Shown here in pieces: positions 1 through 6,371 of a DNA stretch of 8,271 nucleotides (its first letter is position 1; every line of letters begins with the position of its first letter). The DNA is taken from assembly GCA_030018795.1 (NCBI GenBank), contig JASEHA010000082.1, forward strand, positions 1-8,271, in the 5' to 3' direction. The DNA is from a bacterium (lineage in GTDB: Bacteria > UBA9089 > CG2-30-40-21). Below the pieces are notes generated by a model. It was given only the letters and a program-made list of their open reading frames with translations. It did no database searches and was not told the origin of the DNA. Made by a program: the position numbers and the translations under genes.

Positions 1-27
1 AGAGACGCGATTAATCGCGTCTCTACA
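1..27. repeat. Palindromic repeat, copy 1 (cut by window edge)
   Basis: Bases 1-24 form a perfect palindrome: AGAGACGCGATT followed directly by its reverse complement. It is followed by ACA, as expected if the full unit begins with TGT just outside the window. The same design (TGTAGAGA...TCTCTACA around a GCGAT/ATCGC core) recurs at 1834-1862 on the other side of pabB. Its length and symmetry suit a dispersed intergenic hairpin repeat. It has no T-run, so a terminator role is not supported. The family is not identified. Confidence 0.75.
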
Positions 28-213
28 ATCTGTATGTATTGATATAGTTGATGCACTCTAAACGTATGGGGCAAAAGACCCACAAGCTGTTGTGATTTCA
101 CACAAACAACTGCTTTTGTGGTGCTATCTCACACTTGCAGGTGTTGAATTTAGATGCGTTTGCCCTGGGGTTATAATCCATTCTTACCTACAGTCTAACA
201 GCCTACTGTCTAT
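28..213. other. Non-coding stretch downstream of pabB
   Basis: I see no credible gene here. There are several short dyads: TGGG/CCCA at about 67-82, CACAA-GCTG-TTGTG at 81-94, CACAAA/TTTGTG at about 101-120, and ACAGT/ACTGT at 190-194 and 205-209. The last lies just past the pabB stop on the minus strand, but no T-run follows it, so I do not call a terminator. The stretch could be a decayed mobile-element end, which cannot be shown from this copy alone. Confidence 0.4.
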
Positions 214-1809
214 CTACCTAATCAGTGTCAACGCCTCAATCAATGCCTTACCCTTATGAAGGGTTTCAAGGTATTCGTCTTCTGGTAAGGAATCAGCTAT
301 AATACCGCCGCCAACATGAAAATAAACCTGATTGTTTTTTATCAAAAAGGTGCGAATAGCAATATTTAGGTCCATGCTGCCAGTAAAGCTCAGGTAACCA
401 ATGGAGCCTGTATAGATATGCCTCTTATTCGGCTCCAACTCATCGATTATCTCCATTGCCCTTATCTTTGGTGCACCAGTTATTGAGCCGCCAGGGAAAC
501 ATGCCTTAAGCAGATCAAAGCGGTCATTCCCTGGTGAAAGCTTGCCACAAATAGTGGCCACAGTATGAAATACGGTTGGATATGTTTCTATCATCCGCAT
601 GTCCTTGACCACAACCGAACCATGCTGGCACACACGGCCAAGGTCATTTCTCAGAAGGTCAACAATCATTATCAATTCAGCCTTATCCTTTTCGCTTAAG
701 AGAAGCTCTTCCTTGAATCTTTTGTCCTCAGCCCTATTTTTACCTCGTGGTCGTGTGCCCTTGATTGGTCTTGTTTCCACATAGCCTGATTCAACCATGA
801 TGAACCTTTCTGGTGATGAACCTGCGATTACTACCTCATCAAAGTCCAGATAGCTGCCAAATGGAGCCGGGTTTATTTTTCTTAGCTGCTGATACAGTTC
901 AAATGGCGGGACAGAGATGCTATTCATTATTCGTTGAGCCAGATTCACCTGATAGATGTCTCCAGAAGCGATGTATTCCTTTACCCTTGCCACAGCCTGG
1001 ATATATTCTTCCCTGGTAAAGTTTGAGGTAATGGTTGTTGCCAGAGTGAGCCACTCCGGCAGAGTGAGCCCCTCTGGCAGAAGAGCTCCCTCATTTGGAA
1101 GCAGCACTTCTGGCAATTGCAGGAGTGATTGTGTGGGAATAGATTTGACAGAGATGCCGTTTCGATTCCGTTCAACGACCAGGTTGTTTGCGATGCTGCC
1201 TTTGACAGAGAACACCTCTGCCAGTTGTAATCGATCCTTCACCCATCCTATCCGACAAAGAGCTCGTTTATGACGCAAGCTGCCCTGTTCTGGAAAGCCG
1301 CTTGAGGAGATATAAGCCTGCCTCTGTTTATGGTCAAAGATGAGAATAACATCATACAGGCAGACCATACAGTCAGGGATATTAAGGTCATCCATAGCCT
1401 TTGCTGGTAATTCCTCAATAAGATTACGCATTTCATAGCTAAAATACCCAACCCCACCGCCAAGGAAAGATGGTAATTGAGACAGCATATCTGGCATAGA
1501 TAGTTTGTATTGGTCAACAATCTGGCGAAGGATGGTAAAGGGATTGCCCTGAAGCTGCATAGATGAAGAGCCATTCATCCCTATGGTCAATACCTCTATA
1601 TTTTCTCCCTTGCTCTTGAATATTAGAAATGGGTCAAGTCCAATGAAAGAATATCGACCAAGCCCATACCTATTCATGCCACTGTCAAGAAAGAAAAGGT
1701 ATTTCTGTCCACTCTGGTCATTAAAGGCAGGAAACACATGAGCTGGGTCAATAAAGGGAATACGTTTAATTACAGGAGATGCTGCCTTAAGGGAAAAAGA
1801 ATTTAGCAA
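214..1809 (-). CDS. pabB: Aminodeoxychorismate synthase component I (PabB)
   Basis: PabB converts chorismate to 4-amino-4-deoxychorismate, using ammonia from the PabA glutaminase; PabC then makes p-aminobenzoate for folate. The 531 residues show an N-terminal anthranilate synthase-like half (GRYSFIGLDP at 51-60) and a C-terminal chorismate-binding domain from about 265. PIKGT (348-352) carries the lysine that distinguishes PabB from TrpE, which has alanine there. SSPERF (331-336), DLLRNDLGRV (384-393), the PabB-type GGSITGAPK (440-448) and the Glu-containing DSLPEDEYLET (506-516) follow. The protein is about 80 residues longer than the E. coli enzyme, mostly through a low-complexity linker at about 205-260 containing a duplicated LPEGLT/LPEWLT. 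The start is TTG at 1809, with AAGGTG seven bases upstream; the first in-frame ATG is residue 45, inside the conserved domain. No pabA or pabC is in the window. A TrpE-like side activity cannot be excluded. Confidence 0.93.
   Translation of the reverse strand: MLNSFSLKAASPVIKRIPFIDPAHVFPAFNDQSGQKYLFFLDSGMNRYGLGRYSFIGLDPFLIFKSKGENIEVLTIGMNGSSSMQLQGNPFTILRQIVDQYKLSMPDMLSQLPSFLGGGVGYFSYEMRNLIEELPAKAMDDLNIPDCMVCLYDVILIFDHKQRQAYISSSGFPEQGSLRHKRALCRIGWVKDRLQLAEVFSVKGSIANNLVVERNRNGISVKSIPTQSLLQLPEVLLPNEGALLPEGLTLPEWLTLATTITSNFTREEYIQAVARVKEYIASGDIYQVNLAQRIMNSISVPPFELYQQLRKINPAPFGSYLDFDEVVIAGSSPERFIMVESGYVETRPIKGTRPRGKNRAEDKRFKEELLLSEKDKAELIMIVDLLRNDLGRVCQHGSVVVKDMRMIETYPTVFHTVATICGKLSPGNDRFDLLKACFPGGSITGAPKIRAMEIIDELEPNKRHIYTGSIGYLSFTGSMDLNIAIRTFLIKNNQVYFHVGGGIIADSLPEDEYLETLHKGKALIEALTLIR
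1043..1078. repeat. 18-bp tandem duplication inside pabB
   Basis: Two adjacent 18-bp units, 1043-1060 and 1061-1078, match at 16 of 18 positions (AGAGTGAGCC, then ACTCCGGC or CCTCTGGC). They are read in frame on the minus strand as LPEWLT and LPEGLT, residues 244-255, in the linker between the two PabB domains. The length is a multiple of three, so the frame is kept. Confidence 0.85.
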
Positions 1810-1833
1810 TGCTATTCACCTTTTGATAATAAA

Positions 1834-1862
1834 TGTAGAGAGGCGATAATCGACTCTCTACA
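1834..1862. repeat. Palindromic repeat, copy 2
   Basis: TGTAGAGAG (1834-1842) and CTCTCTACA (1854-1862) are exact reverse complements around CGAT-A-ATCG, with one mismatched pair (1843/1853) in a 29-bp palindrome centred on 1848. It is a diverged copy of the repeat at 1-27, and together the two flank pabB. It lies 25 bases upstream of the pabB start codon, so a pabB transcript starting further upstream would carry it as a leader hairpin. Confidence 0.8.
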
Positions 1863-1869
1863 ACATACA

Positions 1870-2041
1870 CAGGACTTACGCAAAACACCATTTTTGAACC
1901 ATATTTAGTAGCCCAGGATTCTATCCTGGTATATCTAATGCCAACATAGAATGTTGGGCTACTATTATCTTTATGTCAATTTTTTTATTGGAGTGCATAT
2001 ACTCTATGTAGCAGGTATTTTATCGTTTTGCGTAAGTCCTG
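1870..2041. mobile_element. 172-bp MITE-like element with 17-bp terminal inverted repeats
   Basis: The ends are perfect 17-bp inverted repeats: CAGGACTTACGCAAAAC at 1870-1886 and its complement at 2025-2041. ACA flanks both sides (1867-1869 and 2042-2044), a possible 3-bp target duplication. There is no ORF of note. The centre (1906-1964) folds as an outer stem TAGTAGC/GCTACTA carrying two hairpins: CCAGGAT-TCT-ATCCTGG (1913-1929) and CCAACAT-AGA-ATGTTGG (1941-1957). Such ends on a short non-coding body are typical of elements mobilised in trans by an insertion-sequence transposase. The parent element is not identified. It sits seven bases past the stop codon of the coiled-coil gene. Confidence 0.8.
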
Positions 2042-2048
2042 ACACAAT

Positions 2049-2663
2049 CTAAAACATCTGTAGCATCTTGCTCAATAGTCCCATCATTGAAATAGCAGCA
2101 AATGTCATGGCAAATGTAAATAGTTTGATGGTTAATCCCCTATTTTCTTTTAACCCTGCATCTATTTTTACATCTACTCGTTCTATTAACTTATCCAACT
2201 TAACCTCAATCTGCTCAAAACGCTTGTCCATCTGTTCAAACCGTTTGTCTACCTGTTCAAACCGTTTGTCCATCTGTTCAAACCGTTTGTCTACCTGTTC
2301 AAACCGTTTGTCTACCTGTTCAAAACGATTGTCCATCCTGCTTTCAAGCGATCTCAGCCCTGACCTTACATCATCTACCTCTTGTTGCAAATGATCAAAT
2401 TTTACATCTATCTGTTGTTGCAAATGATCATACTTCACATCTATCTGTTGTTGCAAATTATCATACTTCACATCTATCTGTTGTTGCAAATTATCATACT
2501 TCACATCTATCTGTTGTTGCAGATAACTAAATTTCATGTCTATTTGTTGCTGTAAATTGTCAAAACGAATCTCGAAGTATTTCGATGTAGGAATGATATT
2601 TGCTACCAATATATCCGTTATTTTTTTATCAAGTACCAACCCTTCTTCTTTTTCCTCTGGCAT
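2049..2663 (-). CDS. Coiled-coil protein with 11- and 7-residue repeats and C-terminal membrane anchor
   Basis: The function is unknown. The 204 residues have a charged N-terminus (1-33), six hendecads of the type YDNLQQQIDVK (34-99), a short hinge (100-112), six heptads of the type RFEQVDK (113-154), a further amphipathic stretch with KLDKLIERVDVKI, and a hydrophobic segment at about 177-203 that should be a membrane anchor. There is no signal peptide, so a cytoplasmic rod tethered to the inner membrane by its tail is the simplest topology. The start ATG at 2663 is well supported by AAGGAGA seven bases upstream. The gene is co-directional with the FadL-type gene, 106 bp downstream of it. The RFEQVDK repeat type is common in bacterial proteins of unassigned role; a scaffold or spacer function is a guess. 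Confidence 0.85.
   Translation of the reverse strand: MPEEKEEGLVLDKKITDILVANIIPTSKYFEIRFDNLQQQIDMKFSYLQQQIDVKYDNLQQQIDVKYDNLQQQIDVKYDHLQQQIDVKFDHLQQEVDDVRSGLRSLESRMDNRFEQVDKRFEQVDKRFEQMDKRFEQVDKRFEQMDKRFEQIEVKLDKLIERVDVKIDAGLKENRGLTIKLFTFAMTFAAISMMGLLSKMLQMF
2202..2327. repeat. 21-bp tandem repeat, 6 units (heptads)
   Basis: Six in-frame 21-bp units encode RFEQVDK or RFEQMDK (residues 113-154 of the coiled-coil protein, minus strand), the last degenerating to RFEQIEV. The near-identical units favour copy-number change by replication slippage without loss of frame. Confidence 0.9.
2367..2564. repeat. 33-bp tandem repeat, 6 units (hendecads)
   Basis: Six in-frame 33-bp units encode YDNLQQQIDVK-like hendecads (residues 34-99 of the same protein, minus strand). 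The inner units are nearly identical in DNA; the outer ones (FDNLQQQIDMK, FSYLQQQIDVK, FDHLQQEVDDV) are diverged. There are no unique spacers, so this is not a CRISPR array. Confidence 0.9.
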
Positions 2664-2686
2664 GTTAATCTCTCCTTACTTAAGAA

Positions 2687-2763
2687 AATGCGGAATGCAG
2701 AATTGAAAACTTTATTTGCTTACTCGCTCTGTTACTTCCGCATTCCGCATTCCTGCTTCCGCA
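2687..2763 (-). repeat. TTCCGCA heptamer array and 12-bp inverted repeat, possible terminator
   Basis: Bases 2736-2763 are four heptamers (TTCCGCA, TTCCGCA, TTCCTGC, TTCCGCA). Part of this array pairs with AATGCGGAATGC at 2687-2698 (partner 2740-2751), a perfect 12-bp stem with a 41-base loop. Read on the minus strand, the distal arm is followed by TTTTCTT, so it could weaken readthrough from the FadL-type gene; the long loop makes a standard terminator doubtful. It lies between that gene and the coiled-coil gene. Confidence 0.55.
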
Positions 2764-2769
2764 TTTGAA

Positions 2770-4110
2770 TTAGAACCGATACTGTCCAGCTAACCGATAC
2801 TCATTGGTTGTCTTGGTATACCTGACATTGTCAGCAACCCGTTCTCCGTCACCATGCAGATACACAAGATCGCAGGTCAGGTTATTCTTTATGAAGCTGA
2901 TACCAAGGGTATGGAATATCCGTTCGACATCTATGATATTGGTCAGGCTGATAGCCTTGTCTGGTACAGGTGATGGATCTGTAAACAGACCAGCCCGAAT
3001 TGCCCAGACTGAATTTGGTCTGTATTCCATGCCTGTCCGAAATCTGGTTACATCTGTCCAGCCAAGATCCTTTCCATGAGTATCTTGTAACATTGTGCCA
3101 TCTGGTGAATAGTCTACATCCTTCTTCATGCTGCTCCACATGGTTTTGGTAATATCAGAGGTAATGGTCAGATTTGGAGCGGCATAAAAGGCAATACCAA
3201 GCCCACAGGTAGCTGGATGGTTGTACTTGCGGGTAAAATCAGATTTTTCCTGTTTCACAATTACTGGTGGGGTTGTAGTTTCTGTTGGCAGAGGATAGTT
3301 CACCCTTGCCTCACCCTTCAATGCCACCTCTGAACCACTGCGATAGACCAGTCCAAGCTGCAGAATACTCGATGGCTTAAAAAGCATACCAGCCTGCCAT
3401 TCCAACGAATTCCCGTCGCAGGTGCCATCTGATTCATAGGTATAGCTATTAGTACCTGGCACATCTTTGCGGGCATGTTTCTCCATATCACCGCCTATGA
3501 CATTCAGCCCAATTCCAGCTGACACCCCTGGTGCAAGGCTCTTTGCCACAGAGATATTATACACCTTTGTTGCCATCTTGATGTTATAGCTTGCTGTTAC
3601 CCCATCTGTGGTATCTTTCCAATCGGTCTTATACCCTGCCGGTGCGTAAGCTCCATAACCAAGATGATAATTGCCTGCTTGAGCATATCCGCCAACAGCA
3701 GGCAGCCAGACATTAGAGCTGACGCTTACCCCTGTAGATGAAAAGGCAGCAGGTTCATTTGTTAATCCTACTGTACCTGCATATGGTCGATAGAACACAT
3801 CATCCTGATCAAGATTCATTTGATTAATTGGAGGAGTTGGTCCAAATATCAGCTTTGGATTAGCCACCCCATTACCATCGCTGCCATCAATACAAAGCCG
3901 TGATACATCCATACCCACACCCTTACCCTGCAACTGAGCAAGCCCAGCAGGGTTCCAGTATATGGCTGTCCATTCATCAGCCAGTCCAATGGATGCACCG
4001 CCCATACCAATCCCTTTTGCCCCGAGCCCGGGCCCCTCATAACCACCAGCCATAGCAGAGCTTGCAGCTACACACAAAAATACTGTTGCAACAAGACACT
4101 TCTTTCTCAT
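2770..4110 (-). CDS. FadL/OMPP1/TodX-family outer-membrane transport protein
   Basis: This is a predicted outer-membrane beta-barrel of the FadL family, which passes long-chain fatty acids or other hydrophobic molecules across the outer membrane. The 446 residues start with a clear Sec signal peptide (basic RKK, hydrophobic core, cleavage likely after SSAMA at 21). Then comes the family's N-terminal signature, GAKGIGMGGASIGLADE (30-46) followed by AIYWNPAGLAQL (49-60). The C-terminus, YRLAGQYRF, ends in the aromatic residue that marks barrels for BAM insertion. The length is normal for the family. The ATG at 4110 has a full AAGGAGG seven bases upstream. The substrate cannot be told from sequence. 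It lies 81 bp downstream of the small hypothetical gene on the same strand and may belong to the aspS transcript. Confidence 0.9.
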   Translation of the reverse strand: MRKKCLVATVFLCVAASSAMAGGYEGPGLGAKGIGMGGASIGLADEWTAIYWNPAGLAQLQGKGVGMDVSRLCIDGSDGNGVANPKLIFGPTPPINQMNLDQDDVFYRPYAGTVGLTNEPAAFSSTGVSVSSNVWLPAVGGYAQAGNYHLGYGAYAPAGYKTDWKDTTDGVTASYNIKMATKVYNISVAKSLAPGVSAGIGLNVIGGDMEKHARKDVPGTNSYTYESDGTCDGNSLEWQAGMLFKPSSILQLGLVYRSGSEVALKGEARVNYPLPTETTTPPVIVKQEKSDFTRKYNHPATCGLGIAFYAAPNLTITSDITKTMWSSMKKDVDYSPDGTMLQDTHGKDLGWTDVTRFRTGMEYRPNSVWAIRAGLFTDPSPVPDKAISLTNIIDVERIFHTLGISFIKNNLTCDLVYLHGDGERVADNVRYTKTTNEYRLAGQYRF

Positions 4111-4136
4111 ACAACAACCTCCTTATTCTAATGTAG

Positions 4137-4159
4137 TGAGCACCGTTAGGTGCGTCTCA
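4137..4159 (-). other. Small hairpin upstream of the FadL-type gene
   Basis: GCACC-GTTA-GGTGC (4140-4153) forms a tight stem with a four-base loop, and TGAG/CTCA (4137-4140, 4156-4159) could extend it with a bulge. It precedes the ribosome binding site at 4118-4124 in the direction of transcription. It could be a leader hairpin, a processing site or part of a dispersed repeat; there is no T-run. Confidence 0.4.
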
Positions 4160-4171
4160 AAGCATTCTCAA

Positions 4172-4185
4172 TTCCACATTCCACA
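4172..4185. repeat. TTCCACA heptamer pair
   Basis: Two tandem TTCCACA units lie in the 81-bp gap between the 88-aa gene and the FadL-type gene. They match the TTCCGCA array at 2736-2763 apart from one position (consensus TTCCRCA), so the barrel gene is bracketed by the same simple repeat. Confidence 0.6.
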
Positions 4186-4191
4186 TTTTCC

Positions 4192-4458
4192 CTAAAACAA
4201 CTCCTCTTCATTCAAGAAATTCTCCTGAGGCAATAGATGACTGATATGATTCTTGTTTAGAGCCATGAAGTCCGACTTGTACAACATATTATCGCTTTCA
4301 GCCGGATATATCTTAACATTTGTAAGGGCGATAAAATCCTTTGCCCCTGCATTTAATTCATCAAGAATCCTTGCATCCTTATAGGTGTACATTGTCCCTT
4401 CAATACGATGAATAGTGGTAAAAACTATTACTGGTACCTGCGATTTTTCTACCCACAT
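4192..4458 (-). CDS. Small conserved hypothetical protein, coupled to aspS
   Basis: The function is unknown. The 88 residues have no signal peptide or membrane segment. The core VPVIVFTTIHRIEGTMYTY (8-26), then KDFIALTNVKIYPAE, suggests a small beta-rich fold with a strongly conserved look. I associate it with an uncharacterised family (possibly DUF6812), from memory only. The ATG at 4458 lies three bases after the aspS stop, and its Shine-Dalgarno GGAGGAG is formed by the last aspS codons (GAG GAG GAG), which points to translational coupling. Codon use looks like that of its neighbours. It could be a nucleic-acid- or ligand-binding accessory, but nothing in the sequence settles this. Confidence 0.75.
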   Translation of the reverse strand: MWVEKSQVPVIVFTTIHRIEGTMYTYKDARILDELNAGAKDFIALTNVKIYPAESDNMLYKSDFMALNKNHISHLLPQENFLNEEELF

Positions 4459-4461
4459 AAG

Positions 4462-6213
4462 CTACTCCTCCTCAATTAAACGTATCTTTAATTCTTTTAA
4501 CTGTTTATTGTCCACCCTGTATGGGGCACCAGTCATCTGACATATCCCGGATTGTGTCTTGGGAAAGGCAATGACATCACGGATGGATTCTGCTCCAACC
4601 ATGAATCTTAACAATCGGTCAAGCCCAAGGGCAACCCCGCCATGTGGCGGCGCACCATATTCCAATGCCTCCAGCAGAAACCCAAATTTTTCCCTTGCCT
4701 CTTCTTTTGACAGGCTTAAAAGATTAAAAACCCTTTCCTGTATAGCACGAGAATGGATTCTAATCGAGCCGCCGCCAATTTCAACACCATTAAGCACCAC
4801 ATCATAAGCGTTTGCCTTGACCTTGAGCGGGTCAGTATCAAGCAATGGATAATCTGTTTCCCGCGGAGAGGTAAAGGGGTGGTGCATAGCTGTAAACCTT
4901 TTCTCCTCATCATCATACTCAAGTAAAGGGGCATTCAGCACCCAGAGAAGGTTAAAGGTATTCTCTGGAATCATGTTTATTTTTCTGGCTAAGTGCAGCC
5001 TTAGCTGGCAGAGGCTCATGGCCACTATCTTTGGGGTATCGGCAACAAACAGGCATAAGGAATTCTCATCAGCACCCATTCTGCTCAAGATTTCATCCCT
5101 TGCCTTTTCAGACAGAAACTTAGCAATGGGTGATTCCTTGCCCTTGAAATAAGCCAGCCCTTTTGCCCCATAGATGTTGACAAAGGCAGTTAATTCATCA
5201 ATATCCTTTCGACTCATGGAGGCTATATTCGGCACGCAGATGCCTTTTACCTGACCTGCCTGAGCAATCACCCGGTTAAACACCTGACATTCTTCATCCC
5301 TGACCAGATCTGTGATTTCTATTAGTTCCATGCCAAACCGTGTATCTGGTGCATCAGAGCCATACCTGTCCATAGCCTCATCAAAATCCATCCTCGGAAA
5401 TGGTGTTTTAATCTCTATCCCCAGACTATTCTTAAAGATAGAAGACAGCAGCCCCTCAATCAAGCCACAGATATCATCTATGCTGACAAAGGATGCCTCA
5501 ATATCAACCTGGGTAAATTCTGGCTGCCTATCTGCTCGCAGGTCTTCATCCCTGAAGCACTTAACAATCTGAAAATATTTTTCAAACCCTGCCACCATCA
5601 ATATCTGCTTAAAAAGCTGCGGGGATTGAGGAAGGGCATAAAACTCTCTTGGACTAAGCCTGCTTGGCACAAGGAAATCCCTTGCCCCCTCTGGTGTACT
5701 CTTGATAAGCATAGGTGTTTCTACCTCTATATAGCCCTTTTCATCAAGAAATCGTCTTACGGTTTGATACACCCTGTGCCTTAAGAATAGGTTTTTCTGC
5801 ATCTGCGGTCTTCTCAGGTCAAGGTAGCGGTATCTGAGCCTGGCATCCTCTGAGACATTTAGATCATCACTAATGGAAAACGGCGGTGTCTTTGATGGAT
5901 TAATGATGGTTAATTCATGTACCAATACCTCTATCTCCCCGGTATTAATATCAGGATTGATTGTCCCTACAGGTCTGTTGCAAACCTGACCCTTTATCTC
6001 AATAACATACTCACTCCTGATCTCATGTGCCTTTGCATGAGAGATATCATCTGCCTCTGGTGAAAATACTACCTGAGTAATACCCTCCCTATCCCTTAGA
6101 TCAATAAAGATTAGCTTCCCATGATCCCTTCGGCGATTGACCCAGCCGGCTAAAATAACCTCTTTTCCTATGTCTTTCAGTCCTAATTCTCCACAATTAT
6201 GGGTTCTTTTCAT
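4462..6213 (-). CDS. aspS: Aspartyl-tRNA synthetase, bacterial type, probably non-discriminating
   Basis: This is a class II synthetase charging tRNA(Asp), and probably also tRNA(Asn), with aspartate. The 583 residues show an N-terminal OB-fold anticodon-binding domain (WVNRRRDHGKLIFIDLRDREG, 24-44), a motif 1 region (VETPMLIKSTPEGARDF, 164-180) and the substrate loop QSPQLFKQ (196-203). Motif 2 is FRDEDLRADRQPEFTQ (220-235), a bacterial GAD insertion domain spans about 285-400, GVEIGGGSIRIH is at 476-487, and motif 3 is GGVALGLDRLLRF (525-537). His31 and Gly83 match residues linked to relaxed tRNA specificity in the Pseudomonas enzyme. I chose ATG 6213 (MKRTHNCGEL): it aligns with known N-termini and has AAGGA seven bases upstream. 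An in-frame TTG at 6273 would add 20 unconserved residues. The last residues are EEE, whose codons form the next gene's ribosome binding site. Confidence 0.96.
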   Translation of the reverse strand: MKRTHNCGELGLKDIGKEVILAGWVNRRRDHGKLIFIDLRDREGITQVVFSPEADDISHAKAHEIRSEYVIEIKGQVCNRPVGTINPDINTGEIEVLVHELTIINPSKTPPFSISDDLNVSEDARLRYRYLDLRRPQMQKNLFLRHRVYQTVRRFLDEKGYIEVETPMLIKSTPEGARDFLVPSRLSPREFYALPQSPQLFKQILMVAGFEKYFQIVKCFRDEDLRADRQPEFTQVDIEASFVSIDDICGLIEGLLSSIFKNSLGIEIKTPFPRMDFDEAMDRYGSDAPDTRFGMELIEITDLVRDEECQVFNRVIAQAGQVKGICVPNIASMSRKDIDELTAFVNIYGAKGLAYFKGKESPIAKFLSEKARDEILSRMGADENSLCLFVADTPKIVAMSLCQLRLHLARKINMIPENTFNLLWVLNAPLLEYDDEEKRFTAMHHPFTSPRETDYPLLDTDPLKVKANAYDVVLNGVEIGGGSIRIHSRAIQERVFNLLSLSKEEAREKFGFLLEALEYGAPPHGGVALGLDRLLRFMVGAESIRDVIAFPKTQSGICQMTGAPYRVDNKQLKELKIRLIEEE

Positions 6214-6240
6214 AATGCCATCCTTTTTGTAAACGTTACA

Positions 6241-6263
6241 TCTGCCGTTTATCGATTGGCAGA
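6241..6263 (-). other. Leader hairpin of aspS
   Basis: TCTGCC (6241-6246) pairs with GGCAGA (6258-6263) across an 11-base loop, inside the predicted roughly 97-base aspS leader and 28 bases upstream of the start codon. No T-box signature is visible. Any regulatory role is unproven. Confidence 0.3.
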
Positions 6264-6316
6264 AGGGTATCAACTAAAAATTAATCATAGCCGAATTTTT
6301 CGTATTTTATGATATT

Positions 6317-6345
6317 ATAATACATTGAATTGCACGGTTTGTCAA
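6317..6345 (-). promoter_or_regulatory. Sigma70-type promoter of aspS
   Basis: Reading the minus strand, a consensus -35 TTGACA (6345-6340) is followed after 17 bp by TATTAT (6322-6317). This overlaps a perfect TATAAT (6319-6314), which would have a 20-bp spacer. Transcription would start near 6310 and give a leader of about 97 bases before aspS. It is the best housekeeping promoter in the window and probably drives aspS and the 88-aa gene. Confidence 0.75.
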
Positions 6346-6371
6346 GAAAAATCTTAATGATTGCGTAATCT

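Noticed and set aside
956..1273. A 105-codon plus-strand frame inside pabB
   Set aside because: It is a shadow of a well-supported gene; its low-complexity composition mirrors the opposite strand.
214..1809. TrpE (anthranilate synthase component I) as the identity
   Set aside because: PIKGT with lysine and GGSITGAPK are PabB-type; TrpE has alanine in the first and AGTVSGAPK in the second.
1971..1980. Outward promoter inside the MITE-like element driving pabB (TTGACA on the minus strand)
   Set aside because: No acceptable -10 hexamer lies 16-18 bp downstream.
2068..2394. Serine/cysteine-rich plus-strand frame (repeated SICSNRL)
   Set aside because: The repeats are the complement of the heptad-coding units in the coiled-coil gene, and there is no start signal.
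2202..2564. CRISPR array from regularly repeated 21- and 33-bp units
   Set aside because: The units are directly adjacent with no unique spacers and are in-frame protein repeats.
6214..6273. Upstream TTG start for aspS, adding 20 residues
   Set aside because: The added residues match nothing in AspRS N-termini, and the ATG at 6213 has a properly spaced Shine-Dalgarno.
6214..6310. T-box or other riboswitch in the aspS leader
   Set aside because: No T-box signature, specifier loop or terminator/antiterminator pair is visible in the roughly 97-base leader; only a 6-bp hairpin is present.
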